Of a stretch of 64,000 nt of DNA, positions 14,790 through 22,962 are shown piece by piece. How positions within the stretch are numbered: the stretch's first letter is position 1; each line of letters opens with the position of its first letter. The notes under the pieces were generated by a model. The model saw only the letters and a program-made list of their open reading frames with translations. It did no database searches and was not told where the DNA came from. Origin of the DNA: Bacteroidales bacterium (GTDB taxonomy: Bacteria; Bacteroidota; Bacteroidia; Bacteroidales; UBA932); assembly GCA_029007435.1 (NCBI GenBank), contig JAQXHU010000009.1, forward strand, positions 1 to 64,000. The letters run 5' to 3'. Made by a program: the position numbers and the translations under genes.

Positions 14790-17033
14790 TCAAGGGTCGA
14801 CATCTAAAATCACCTTTCCGGGACAGGAGTGGATCTTTTCAAAATCCAGCACCAGGGAATTGAGCCTGCGCTTCTCCTCCGGCAGGGATGAATCTTTTTT
14901 GAGAGATATGCGTATATGCCTGATATACAAGTCTGACACCTTGTCCACAGGCGGCGGATACGGACCGAGAACCGTCACAGGTTCCTCATTATTTGTGATG
15001 AAACCGGAAGGATTCATTCCGAATTCCGCTCTTATCCGCCCTGCCAGTTCTCCTGCAAGTTCTTCTACTGCCCGCTCACTCCGGTCCTTGACAACAGCTA
15101 TGACAATACGGGAAAACGGAGGATATCCGTATGCATATCTCTCAGAAAGCATTGATTCTGAAAGAGATGTCCTTGAGTTCAAATCAGCGAAAAGGCTGTA
15201 AACAGGATGGGAAGGCCTTGCTGTCTGAATGATAAAACAGCCTTTCTGCCCCCTTCTTGAACTGCGGCCGCGGAACTGCTCAAGCAGTTGCAAAGCCCTT
15301 TCATCCGCCCTGAAATCCTGCTGTCCAAGCAGAGAATCAGCCTGAAGGACCGCCACAAGGGAGAGTCTCCCGAAATCAAACCCTTTCGCGACAATCTGGG
15401 TGCCGACAAGTATGTCGATTCTCCCCTGTTCGAAATCTTTTATTATGGACATTTCTTTTGCGGCAATGGATGAAGTATCTCCGTCAAGCCGTTCCACACG
15501 GGCCTGCGGAAAAAGTTCTTTAGCTTCCTCCTCCACTCTCTGCGTACCTGTTCCGAGAGGCTCCATCGGCGAACCGCATTTTGAGCACTGCCCGTTGAAC
15601 GGAAACTTCAACCCGCAATAATGGCAGATGAGAGCCCCTTCATTCCTGTGCCAGCTCATAGGGACATTGCAATGCGGACAATGGGGGATGTCTCCGCAGG
15701 CGGAACACTGCACTGATGGCGAGTAGGCCCTTCGGGCCCTCAGCAGAAGAACCTGGCCGCCAGCTGACAAAGCCTCGTTTATCCTGGATATGAGCCGGTA
15801 AGAGAAGGATCCTTTCATACCGTGCTTTCGCCTCTCCGATGAAGTGTCCACAATCTCCACCTCGGCATCAGCCTGGCCGAAATATCGCTCCTTGAGTTCA
15901 ACTTTCTCATAAAGACCTGTACGGCAATTATATATGGATTCCAAAGAAGGCGTTGCAGTACCCAAAAGGACATTGGATCCATTTATCCTCGCAAGCATCA
16001 CGGCAGTGTCTCTTCCATTGTATCTTGGGGCCGGTGCATCCTGCTTGTATGATGGGTCGTGCTCCTCGTCAATTATAACCAGGCCGAGTCCGGTATGCGG
16101 AAGAAACACCGCCGAACGGGTTCCGAGCACAATATATCCGCCTTTACGCACAGCCTCCACTACTGAATTACGTCTTGCGGCAGTCTCTTTGGAGTGGAAA
16201 ACCAGAAGGGCATCGCCGAAGACCGCCCTCATTCTCTTCTCAAGCTGTCTGCTGACAGATATCTCCGGAACCAGATACAGGACACTGCGCCCGGAAGCCA
16301 GCATTTCAAGAGCCAATGAGATGTATATCTCAGTCTTTCCCGAACCCGTGACACCTTCCAGAAGCACGGGCTTATTACGACTGAATCCCTCCTTGATGGC
16401 TGCCACTGCGTCCGACTGGGCCGTGCTCAGGGTGAACGGAGCTGACAGAGGGACATTTTCCCCTACGGTTTCAGATAAAGAGTGAATGGAAGCTATCGAT
16501 GATGAAATCCGGAGAATTTCAGCCTCAGCCTTTGCCACCGCCTCGGCATATTTCGCCTTGGTCCCGGGTTTTGAAGCCCTGGACAACAAGAGTTTCCGCT
16601 TCTCAAGCACAGCTCCAAGCCTTGTCATTCTATTCTCAAGCGCAGAGATTTTCCTCACGTTTGAGGCCTCAGTTCTTGACTTTGCCCTTGCTGAGACCAT
16701 CTCTCCTGCATTTTTCAGGGCGGGATACGCCGCCTTGTACACCTCACCGGCAGTGCACAGATAGTAATCTGCTGCAAATTCCCAAAGACGGAGTTCGTTC
16801 CCGGTCACGGGAGACAGCCCTCTTTCCACGGATATCACCGGCATTATCCTTTCAGGGCCGATATCAGGATTGCCGGATGAATACACGACTCCTATGTATT
16901 TCCTGCCGGCGAATCTTACTGTAACCCGGTCTCCGGACGACACAGGCCCGAAATCAGCCGGAACATAGTACCAGGGATTCCACTCAAGCCTGAGAGGAAG
17001 AATAACTGATATATATTGTACCGATGAATCCAT
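14790..17033 (-). CDS. priA: Primosomal replication-restart helicase PriA
   Basis: 747 residues. N-terminal DNA-binding domain, then superfamily 2 helicase: Walker A GVTGSGKTEIY (about 223-233), Walker B as DEEH in LVIIDEEHDPSYKQD (about 320), GTATPSLE motif, and the eight zinc-binding cysteines in CSACGDIPHCPHC and CHYCGLKFPFNGQCSKCGSP (about 437-485). Motifs V/VI appear as GTQIVAKGFDF and LLEQFRGRSSRRG. It reloads the replicative helicase at stalled forks. Full length. The upstream gap has no obvious -7 element, and the region 17034-17361 before it is a repeat block. Confidence 0.96.
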   Translation of the reverse strand: MDSSVQYISVILPLRLEWNPWYYVPADFGPVSSGDRVTVRFAGRKYIGVVYSSGNPDIGPERIMPVISVERGLSPVTGNELRLWEFAADYYLCTAGEVYKAAYPALKNAGEMVSARAKSRTEASNVRKISALENRMTRLGAVLEKRKLLLSRASKPGTKAKYAEAVAKAEAEILRISSSIASIHSLSETVGENVPLSAPFTLSTAQSDAVAAIKEGFSRNKPVLLEGVTGSGKTEIYISLALEMLASGRSVLYLVPEISVSRQLEKRMRAVFGDALLVFHSKETAARRNSVVEAVRKGGYIVLGTRSAVFLPHTGLGLVIIDEEHDPSYKQDAPAPRYNGRDTAVMLARINGSNVLLGTATPSLESIYNCRTGLYEKVELKERYFGQADAEVEIVDTSSERRKHGMKGSFSYRLISRINEALSAGGQVLLLRARRAYSPSVQCSACGDIPHCPHCNVPMSWHRNEGALICHYCGLKFPFNGQCSKCGSPMEPLGTGTQRVEEEAKELFPQARVERLDGDTSSIAAKEMSIIKDFEQGRIDILVGTQIVAKGFDFGRLSLVAVLQADSLLGQQDFRADERALQLLEQFRGRSSRRGQKGCFIIQTARPSHPVYSLFADLNSRTSLSESMLSERYAYGYPPFSRIVIAVVKDRSERAVEELAGELAGRIRAEFGMNPSGFITNNEEPVTVLGPYPPPVDKVSDLYIRHIRISLKKDSSLPEEKRRLNSLVLDFEKIHSCPGKVILDVDP

Positions 17034-17361
17034 ATGTCAAATTTTTGTTTCGCAAGTTGCAAATAATTGTTTTTCAGAGGGATTATCGCTCAAAGCGGGC
17101 AAAGGCCAACGCACTTTTATTTGTCTACGCCACCCTTTTCCTATATCCCTACCGTCCCTCCGGGCTGCTCGCTGCAAAAGGCCACTGGACTTTTGCTTTT
17201 CCGCTCCCGACCCCGGGAACCTGCTCGCTGCAAAAGACCACGGGCTTTTGCTTATCGCTCCCGACCTTCCCTCGGCCTATAGGCCTCAAAAGCTGTTGTT
17301 TCGCTCTGCGAAACTTGAATATCAAATCGTCATTGGGCAGGTGCGAATTTACAAAAAAACT
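17034..17361. repeat. Non-coding gap with tandem hairpin repeats
   Basis: 328 bases with no supported gene. Two direct units, 17165-17220 and 17221-17266, are 56 bases apart and both read CTGCTCGCTGCAAAAG...CTTTTGC...CGCTCCCGACC. Each contains an inverted repeat (GCAAAAG.CC...GG.CTTTTGC; 17174-17196 and 17230-17251). Further along are a perfect 12-bp palindrome GGCCTATAGGCC (17274-17285) and a 7-bp stem, 3-base loop hairpin GTTTCGC-TCT-GCGAAAC (17298-17314). The last lies just downstream of the minus-strand gene order's next start region and could attenuate transcription. A plus-strand open frame crosses the block but has no family features. Confidence 0.6.
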
Positions 17362-19179
17362 TCAGAAATCCACTGAAAGCTGGAATTTGGCTTCAAGTCC
17401 CGAAGGTCTTGTTCCATCCTTGCCGGGAGAACGCCACGGATGTGACACATACCCTGTCCTGAAATACAGTTTCAATGCCCCCGAGCGCCACTCGAAACGT
17501 TTCCTTGCAACAAAAGACAGCGCATAGCCCCGCCCGTAATAGGCTGGCACATTGAAAGTTCCCGGAGCATCCCGCTCATATGAATATATTCTGTCGTCCC
17601 AGTTGTCAACTATGAAGAACGTGCTCCTCAAGAAAACAGCCCCCTTGCCCCCGCAATAACCTTCCTCAGCATATACAAGGCCGGAAAACGACTTGCATTC
17701 AAGGACATTGAGCCGTAGAACGGATTGCCAGGCCTGGCAAGTCCACTTCAAATCGGCACGTATGTCTGTACGGGTGCGGCTTCCATAGTTGCGGAGCCTT
17801 TCAGTCGCCCGGAGCTGCAATCTGACAGCAGGGGAAATTTCCAGTGGACAGTCAACCAATATTTTCAACTGCCGTCTGTGGGGATCCGATTCATTGAAAG
17901 CCATATCCGCCGTCAATGACATTTTTTTGTAAAACAGCCCTGCCGCAACTCCTGATTCACCTTTCTTTCCGGAGAATGCCCGCACAGGAGAAGAACAGGC
18001 TAGATTGTACCCGCCTGGAATCCATCTTCCAGCAAAAGACATTGACCAGTCATCATTCACGGGCAATGACAGACCGGCAGCAGCAGAAGCCTTTCTTGTG
18101 AGACAGTCAAATGCCGCTTCCCCGTAAATATCAATGCCTTTAATGCAGAATCTTGAATCCGCTGAGACTCTTGCAAAGAAGCTGTCAGTATTGTTGGAGG
18201 ACTTCGTCGGGAATATGCAGAATGTTGTCAATGAGACAGTTCCGGATGAAGAAAACCAGGCGGCATTTATCCCCGGCATTACTGACATCGAGATTGGCCT
18301 GCCAGACTCGCACCAGTCCCTGAATCCCGGAAAAGAAGAGAAAGCGGACAGCCTGAAACGTCCCGTTTCATAATCAGCCGCTATTCCTCTATGGCTGGCA
18401 GCCGGGGAAAGAGAACGGGATGGGGAGATTCCGGTTGGCCGCTTGCTGAAAGATCTCTGTCCGGAGAAACCGCTCACAGAAAAGCCGCTCCACAGGCAGA
18501 GCCCCTGTCCGAAGCGCAGGGCATAGTCCCCGACAACCACCCTGCCTCTCTCCCTTGGGCCTGAAAATGAAACGCTTCCGCAATAAGAAGACAGATTCAA
18601 TATACTTTCTCCATACCCTTTCTTGGCACCGAGGCTGATATCGTATTTCCCTTCCCTGCTTATATGCAGCCTATGCCATGAGGACAGTTGCACATCCTTG
18701 TCCTCAACACTTTTGAGAGAGATATTTGTGTCTGATGAAATATCAGGAGGCATTCTTCCTGCTCTTGCCCCGGGAAAGGAAGACGATTCCAGCGAGACAA
18801 AATGTGATACAGCATCCACAAAAGCGGAGCTGAAACCATCCAGAGCGGACAGTTCGGCAAATGAGAGGACATCCCCGTTCCCCGAACGGTAATCCATTAA
18901 CGAAGCCACCTGATAGACAGAAAACAGGCCGGAGGCTGAAAGTTCCTGCCTTCCGCAATAATTGATTCTGACTGGAGAGCGGGACATATCTGAAAAGTGC
19001 TCAAGCTGCTCCTCATCGAGATTTTCAAGCTCGGTTTCTCCGGTCAGATAAAGCACCGCTCCGGCAAACCAGTCCGCATCAGGACCTGACTGCGAGCCTC
19101 TTCTTTGCGATTGCATTTCGCCTTCCTCCGCCGCAAGTGCGGCAATTGCTGCCAGCACTGCCATCCACCTTCTTTCCAT
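17362..19179 (-). CDS. Secreted helix-hairpin-helix protein with long beta-rich C-terminus
   Basis: 605 residues from the ATG at 19179 (the frame is open to 19215, but the candidate -7 element at 19197-19204 would then be inside the gene, and MERRWMAVLAAIAALAA makes a good signal peptide). Residues about 45-130 hold ComEA-like helix-hairpin-helix motifs (RINYCGRQELSASGLFSVYQ, LSFAELSALDGFSSAFVDAV). The remaining 450 residues are rich in alternating polar/aromatic beta-strand patterns (YGRGYALSFVARKRFEWRSG), like an outer-membrane barrel, and end in LSVDF (terminal Phe). Bacteroidota carry such proteins, sometimes proposed for DNA uptake; that role is not shown here. Divergent from hpt. Confidence 0.7.
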   Translation of the reverse strand: MERRWMAVLAAIAALAAEEGEMQSQRRGSQSGPDADWFAGAVLYLTGETELENLDEEQLEHFSDMSRSPVRINYCGRQELSASGLFSVYQVASLMDYRSGNGDVLSFAELSALDGFSSAFVDAVSHFVSLESSSFPGARAGRMPPDISSDTNISLKSVEDKDVQLSSWHRLHISREGKYDISLGAKKGYGESILNLSSYCGSVSFSGPRERGRVVVGDYALRFGQGLCLWSGFSVSGFSGQRSFSKRPTGISPSRSLSPAASHRGIAADYETGRFRLSAFSSFPGFRDWCESGRPISMSVMPGINAAWFSSSGTVSLTTFCIFPTKSSNNTDSFFARVSADSRFCIKGIDIYGEAAFDCLTRKASAAAGLSLPVNDDWSMSFAGRWIPGGYNLACSSPVRAFSGKKGESGVAAGLFYKKMSLTADMAFNESDPHRRQLKILVDCPLEISPAVRLQLRATERLRNYGSRTRTDIRADLKWTCQAWQSVLRLNVLECKSFSGLVYAEEGYCGGKGAVFLRSTFFIVDNWDDRIYSYERDAPGTFNVPAYYGRGYALSFVARKRFEWRSGALKLYFRTGYVSHPWRSPGKDGTRPSGLEAKFQLSVDF

Positions 19180-19196
19180 ACCATCGTTTTTGCTTC

Positions 19197-19204
19197 CAAA
19201 TATA
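19197..19204 (-). promoter_or_regulatory. Candidate -7 element for the HHH-protein gene
   Basis: Minus-strand TATATTTG, 17 bases before the preferred ATG at 19179. No TTG at the standard distance; the leader would be about 10 bases. Confidence 0.35.
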
Positions 19205-19281
19205 CATTCCGGCAAGGGATGAAGTGGTGGCTGATTCTACACTAACAGTGAAAAATTTATGATTTTTAAACATATTTATAT

Positions 19282-19289
19282 TAATTTTG
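19282..19289 (+). promoter_or_regulatory. Candidate -7 element of hpt-adk
   Basis: TAATTTTG fits TAnnTTTG, 22 bases before the hpt ATG at 19312. The -33 region reads TTATG rather than TTTG, so the match is partial. Confidence 0.5.
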
Positions 19290-19311
19290 TGTTTTCGGAG
19301 CATATTTAAAT

Positions 19312-19854
19312 ATGGATAAAATTAATCTTCACGACAAAACATTCAGGACTTTCATCCCGAATGAGAAAATTGAGGAAGCAATCGACAGAGTTGCCTGCAG
19401 GCTGAATGCGGACTACAAAGGAGGAGAGGACATTCCTGTGATTATCTGCACCCTCAACGGAGCCATAATGTTCACGGCTGAACTGATGAAACGGCTTGAA
19501 TTCGACTGCGAGCTCGTATCAATGAAACTTTCTTCCTATTCAGGAACCCGGTCCACCGGAAAGGTCAGACAGGTTATGGGACTGACTGGAGACATTTCGG
19601 GCAGGCGTGTGATCATAGTGGAGGATATCGTGGACACCGGAAACACCATTGTGGATTTGATGAACATTGTCAAAGAAAAGGGGGCCAAAGACTGCCGGAT
19701 CTGCACAATGCTACTCAAACCTGAAGTATATTCCAAGGATGTGAAACTCGACTATGTGGCAATGGAGATACCGAACAGGTTCATTGTCGGTTTCGGATTG
19801 GATTACAACGAATTGGGCAGGAATTACAAAGACATATACGTACTTGACGAATAA
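19312..19854 (+). CDS. hpt: Hypoxanthine phosphoribosyltransferase
   Basis: 180 residues, the normal length for bacterial HPRT. The PRPP-binding loop reads VIIVEDIVDTGNTI (about 98-111); an N-terminal VIICTLNGAIMF matches the 'LKG'-type loop, and KLSSYSGTRSTG is the flexible loop that closes over the active site. It salvages hypoxanthine and guanine to IMP and GMP in the cytosol. Followed after 12 bases by adk, a purine-metabolism pairing kept in Bacteroidales. Confidence 0.95.
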   Translation: MDKINLHDKTFRTFIPNEKIEEAIDRVACRLNADYKGGEDIPVIICTLNGAIMFTAELMKRLEFDCELVSMKLSSYSGTRSTGKVRQVMGLTGDISGRRVIIVEDIVDTGNTIVDLMNIVKEKGAKDCRICTMLLKPEVYSKDVKLDYVAMEIPNRFIVGFGLDYNELGRNYKDIYVLDE

Positions 19855-19866
19855 ATACAGAAAAAA

Positions 19867-20430
19867 ATGAAATTCTACATTTTATTCGGCCCTCCGGGTG
19901 CCGGGAAAGGCACTCAGGCCAGCGCAATGGTTGAGAAATACAATCTCAGGCATCTCTCCACGGGAGAGCTTCTGCGCAAAGAGATAGCTGAAGGAACAGA
20001 GCTTGGAAAGAAAGCAAAATCGCTTATCGATGCAGGCTCGCTTGTACCTGACGAGGTGGTTGAAGGAATGATTGACAATGCCTTCAAGAGCACCAAAGAC
20101 GTTGCTGGATTCCTTCTTGACGGTTTTCCACGCACAATTGCCCAGGCTGAGGCGCTTGACAAGATGCTCGCAGCCGGCGGAGAGGAAGTCACAGCCGTGG
20201 TTTCCATTATGATTCCTGACGGGATGATCAAAGAGCGCATACGCCACAGGGCATCGATTGAAGGCCGCGCCGATGACGCCAAAGAAGAGACAATCAACAA
20301 CAGGATAAAGACTTATCACGAAAAAACCGAACCCCTTGTGGATTTTTACAAGAAGTCCGGCAAATATGTCGAGATTGACGGCACCGGCACTATTGAAGAA
20401 GTGCGCTCCGCTATTTTCAACGCAATGTAA
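19867..20430 (+). CDS. adk: Adenylate kinase
   Basis: 187 residues, the short form without a zinc-type LID. P-loop GPPGAGKGTQ at 8-17, AMP-binding LSTGELLRKEI, VPDEVVEGMI and DGFPRTIAQAE, and the catalytic arginine region HRASIEGRADD. It interconverts ATP + AMP and 2 ADP. In many Bacteroidales obgE follows adk; here a convergent glycosyltransferase gene follows instead. Confidence 0.97.
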   Translation: MKFYILFGPPGAGKGTQASAMVEKYNLRHLSTGELLRKEIAEGTELGKKAKSLIDAGSLVPDEVVEGMIDNAFKSTKDVAGFLLDGFPRTIAQAEALDKMLAAGGEEVTAVVSIMIPDGMIKERIRHRASIEGRADDAKEETINNRIKTYHEKTEPLVDFYKKSGKYVEIDGTGTIEEVRSAIFNAM

Positions 20431-20448
20431 GATACGGACATAACCTCC

Positions 20449-20491
20449 AGCCGGGAAGTTTCTGTGTATGCCTCATAGAGATTTCCCGGCT
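20449..20491 (+). terminator. Hairpin terminator after adk
   Basis: AGCCGGGAA (20449-20457) pairs with TTCCCGGCT (20483-20491), followed by GACATTATTTTATT. The loop is long (25 bases) and the right arm also encodes the last residues of the convergent glycosyltransferase, so it may serve both genes. Confidence 0.45.
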
Positions 20492-21273
20492 GACATTATT
20501 TTATTCAATGCCGGGTAGAGTTCGATAATCGCATTGAGAGCCATTGAGTTCCGGTCCATATTGCCCTTGAAGTTGACTGTCTTCAGGGACAAACTCTTGG
20601 GCTTGTCCAGGCCGCGCGGCTTGTTGTGTCCGAAAGGAACCGGAATCACCGGAAAACCATTCAGAGCTGCCGCGGCCCAGAACCAGATGTCATCGGTACT
20701 CGGAGCCGTTTTTGTAAACAGCTCTACATCAAGCATATCCTTACGAAGCGAATGCGGAGGATAAAGCACGCCTCCGACACCCGTCTGAATGTTCAGGAAA
20801 CTACGGTGTATGCGTTTGGCCAGGAAATGATACCAGCGGTATTTGCGCCATTTCCTGTATGGCTTGCCCGGTTTGATAAGCTTGGCCCTGTGAGCCCAGA
20901 CCGCATTCGGGTCAATGTTATGCATTTCCAAAAGGTCGCGCAGCATATCCGGATGATAATGGACATCGTCATCAACTGTGACAATTATCGCCTCCGGGAA
21001 ATCAAGAAGCGCAGGAATGAGCTTGCGGTAGGAACGAATGTCTATGTCATAATTCCTTACCTCGAAGATTTCACTGCTGTCAGCAAGCTGCTTCAATTCT
21101 TCTGGAATGCCGGCATCACCGAACTGTGAAAAGGTCAGATACAGTATCAGTTTGTCAGGAAGCACAGAGCCGTCAAGAATTGACCGTATTGCCTTGGCCG
21201 CATATGGAATTGCCTGGGGGAACGAGGTCATCGACACTATCACCTGCGGATGTTCAGTTTTTGTAGTTGCCAT
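20473..21273 (-). CDS. GT-A type glycosyltransferase-like protein (copy 2)
   Basis: 266 residues. Begins with VIVSMTSFPQAIPYAAKAIRS and has a DDD motif in IIVTVDDDVHYH (about residue 100), the expected metal/nucleotide-sugar site of GT-A enzymes, then TGVGGVLYPP and DDIWFWAAAALNG, a pattern seen in Bacteroidota glycosyltransferases of surface-glycan loci. No membrane segment. Its ATG overlaps the stop of the upstream copy by one base (TAATG), so the two are translated together. By eye about two thirds of residues match that copy, so they are a tandem duplication. Donor and acceptor are unknown. Confidence 0.72.
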   Translation of the reverse strand: MATTKTEHPQVIVSMTSFPQAIPYAAKAIRSILDGSVLPDKLILYLTFSQFGDAGIPEELKQLADSSEIFEVRNYDIDIRSYRKLIPALLDFPEAIIVTVDDDVHYHPDMLRDLLEMHNIDPNAVWAHRAKLIKPGKPYRKWRKYRWYHFLAKRIHRSFLNIQTGVGGVLYPPHSLRKDMLDVELFTKTAPSTDDIWFWAAAALNGFPVIPVPFGHNKPRGLDKPKSLSLKTVNFKGNMDRNSMALNAIIELYPALNKIMSAGKSL

Positions 21274-22055
21274 TATATCAGTATTAGATTATTAATTTCA
21301 GGATACTTTTCAGCTATCGCATTCAATGCCATTGTATTCCGGTCGATTTCACCTTTATAGTTCACCGTCATCAATGACAGTTTCCTCGGCTTGCCAAGTT
21401 CCTGCAGCTTGAAATGTCCGAAAGGTACAGGCAGGACAGGGACTCCGTTCAGGGCAGCCGCAGCCCAGAACCAGAAATCGTCACATGTTGGTGCCAACTT
21501 CGTAAACAACTCAGGCTCAAGCATATCCTCCCTCAGGCAATGCGGAGGATACAGCACACCGCCGACACCGGTCTGGAGATTGGCGAAAGTTCTGTGGAAT
21601 CGCTTGAAGCAGAAATGATACCAGCGGTATTTGCGCCATTTCCGGTATGGCTTCCCGGGTTTTATGCGCTTGACCCTGTGCGCCCATACGACATTAGGGT
21701 CAACGGAATACATAGCCAGAAGGTCGCGGAGCATATTGCGATGATAATGTATATCATCATCCACAGTTACAATTATCGAGTCGGGAAAATCCGCAAGAGC
21801 CGGTATGAGCTTGAGGTAGGAACACAGTTCAACGTCATAATTCCTGATTTCAAATAGCGGGTTGCTCTCAGCCAGCCGTGTCAATTCCTCCGGGATTCCG
21901 GCCTCCCCGAATTCAGAAAATACCAGATACAGGACCAATTTGTCCGGCAGCACAGAACCGTCAAGAATGGACTGGATGGCCTGGACAGCGTATGGAATGG
22001 CCTGAGGGAACGAGGTCAGCGAGACCACGACCTGAGGTTTTTCACTATTCTTCAT
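21273..22055 (-). CDS. GT-A type glycosyltransferase-like protein (copy 1)
   Basis: 260 residues, paralogue of the next gene downstream with identical motif order: VVVSLTSFPQAIPYAVQAI, IIVTVDDDIHYH, KPGKPYRKWRKYRWYHF, TGVGGVLYPP and DDFWFWAAAALNGVPV. The nearly invariant RKWRKYRWYHF segment in both copies is strongly basic and aromatic and may contact an anionic acceptor or membrane (inference). Lies 27 bases after the GT92-like gene, in the Stealth-GT92-GT-GT run. Likely cytosolic enzyme adding a sugar to a capsule, O-antigen or exopolysaccharide unit. Confidence 0.72.
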   Translation of the reverse strand: MKNSEKPQVVVSLTSFPQAIPYAVQAIQSILDGSVLPDKLVLYLVFSEFGEAGIPEELTRLAESNPLFEIRNYDVELCSYLKLIPALADFPDSIIVTVDDDIHYHRNMLRDLLAMYSVDPNVVWAHRVKRIKPGKPYRKWRKYRWYHFCFKRFHRTFANLQTGVGGVLYPPHCLREDMLEPELFTKLAPTCDDFWFWAAAALNGVPVLPVPFGHFKLQELGKPRKLSLMTVNYKGEIDRNTMALNAIAEKYPEINNLILI

Positions 22056-22082
22056 AAGTTAATTGTCATATAGTTTTAGTTG

Positions 22083-22958
22083 TCAACTATCCTCAATATC
22101 ATTAAGGTCATAATTCTCAAAGTAGTCGAAATCACGCAATGAATTGGTCCTCGCCCGGCCGCGTGCACGCTTTGCAAGGAACTCCTCGTATGACTTTATA
22201 GCATAATGATTAATCCGAATCACATCCTGACGTGGTTCACGGTCCCCGAAATGCACCTTTGCTACATTGCCATCCGGGTCCACGGCCTGTCCGGATATGC
22301 GAGCCGCCTCGTGGCATCCAATCATACAGCAAACCTGGCGAGGGTCCACGATGCTTTTAACGTGCCGGTTCAGCCTGTGTCCCGGAAGTGAGTGCCGGCG
22401 GAAACGCTGCATTACATCGCCTTCCTCTCTGGTCCGGGCACCGGAACTGCCATATACCAGCCAGTTGATTTCCACGGATGCATAACCCTCCATACGGTGC
22501 AGGAACTGTGGAATCGAGTCATCTTTCACCGGCACGATGAATTCATCTATGTCAATTACAGCAATCCATCTCGCTTCAAAACGGTGACGCTCAAAGCAGT
22601 CGTCGTATGCTGCGAGCTGACGCTTCCGGCCGGGGAAATAAGTATAATCCACCACGCCGGATTGGATGTAGGGCTCCAGGACCTCCCTGGTATTGTCATT
22701 GCTCTCATTGTCGTAGATGTAGAATTTCTCCACGCCCTGCTTCAGATGCCACTCTATCCACTCCTTGAAATACGGGCCTTCATTTTTGGCTATCGCACAT
22801 ACAGCTAAATAGTAATCAGGTGATGTGTGATTGTTCTTGACGCTGCGTTTGAGCCTCAGGACATTTATCAGGCCATATCTCAACAATCCTCTCCACCTGT
22901 TGCGGGTATGCTTGTGGGGGATAACTCCGGCTATTGTCTCTGCAAGTACTTTATTCAT
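22083..22958 (-). CDS. Glycosyltransferase family 92-like protein
   Basis: 291 residues from ATG at 22958 (the frame continues to 22973, which would overlap the Stealth gene; starting at MNKVLAE leaves a 4-base gap). Motifs: AVCAIAKNEGPYFKEWIEWH, FYIYDNESNDNTREVL, and the metal site AVIDIDEFIVP (DxD as DID), all typical of GT92/DUF23 enzymes. GT92 members transfer galactose or related sugars. The context with a Stealth protein and two further GT genes says surface polysaccharide assembly. Confidence 0.8.
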   Translation of the reverse strand: MNKVLAETIAGVIPHKHTRNRWRGLLRYGLINVLRLKRSVKNNHTSPDYYLAVCAIAKNEGPYFKEWIEWHLKQGVEKFYIYDNESNDNTREVLEPYIQSGVVDYTYFPGRKRQLAAYDDCFERHRFEARWIAVIDIDEFIVPVKDDSIPQFLHRMEGYASVEINWLVYGSSGARTREEGDVMQRFRRHSLPGHRLNRHVKSIVDPRQVCCMIGCHEAARISGQAVDPDGNVAKVHFGDREPRQDVIRINHYAIKSYEEFLAKRARGRARTNSLRDFDYFENYDLNDIEDS

Positions 22959-22962
22959 AGTT

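Noticed and set aside
17024..17527. 167-residue plus-strand open frame across the 17034-17361 gap
   Set aside because: Starts inside priA, crosses repeats and ends inside the HHH gene; low-complexity composition and no family motifs.
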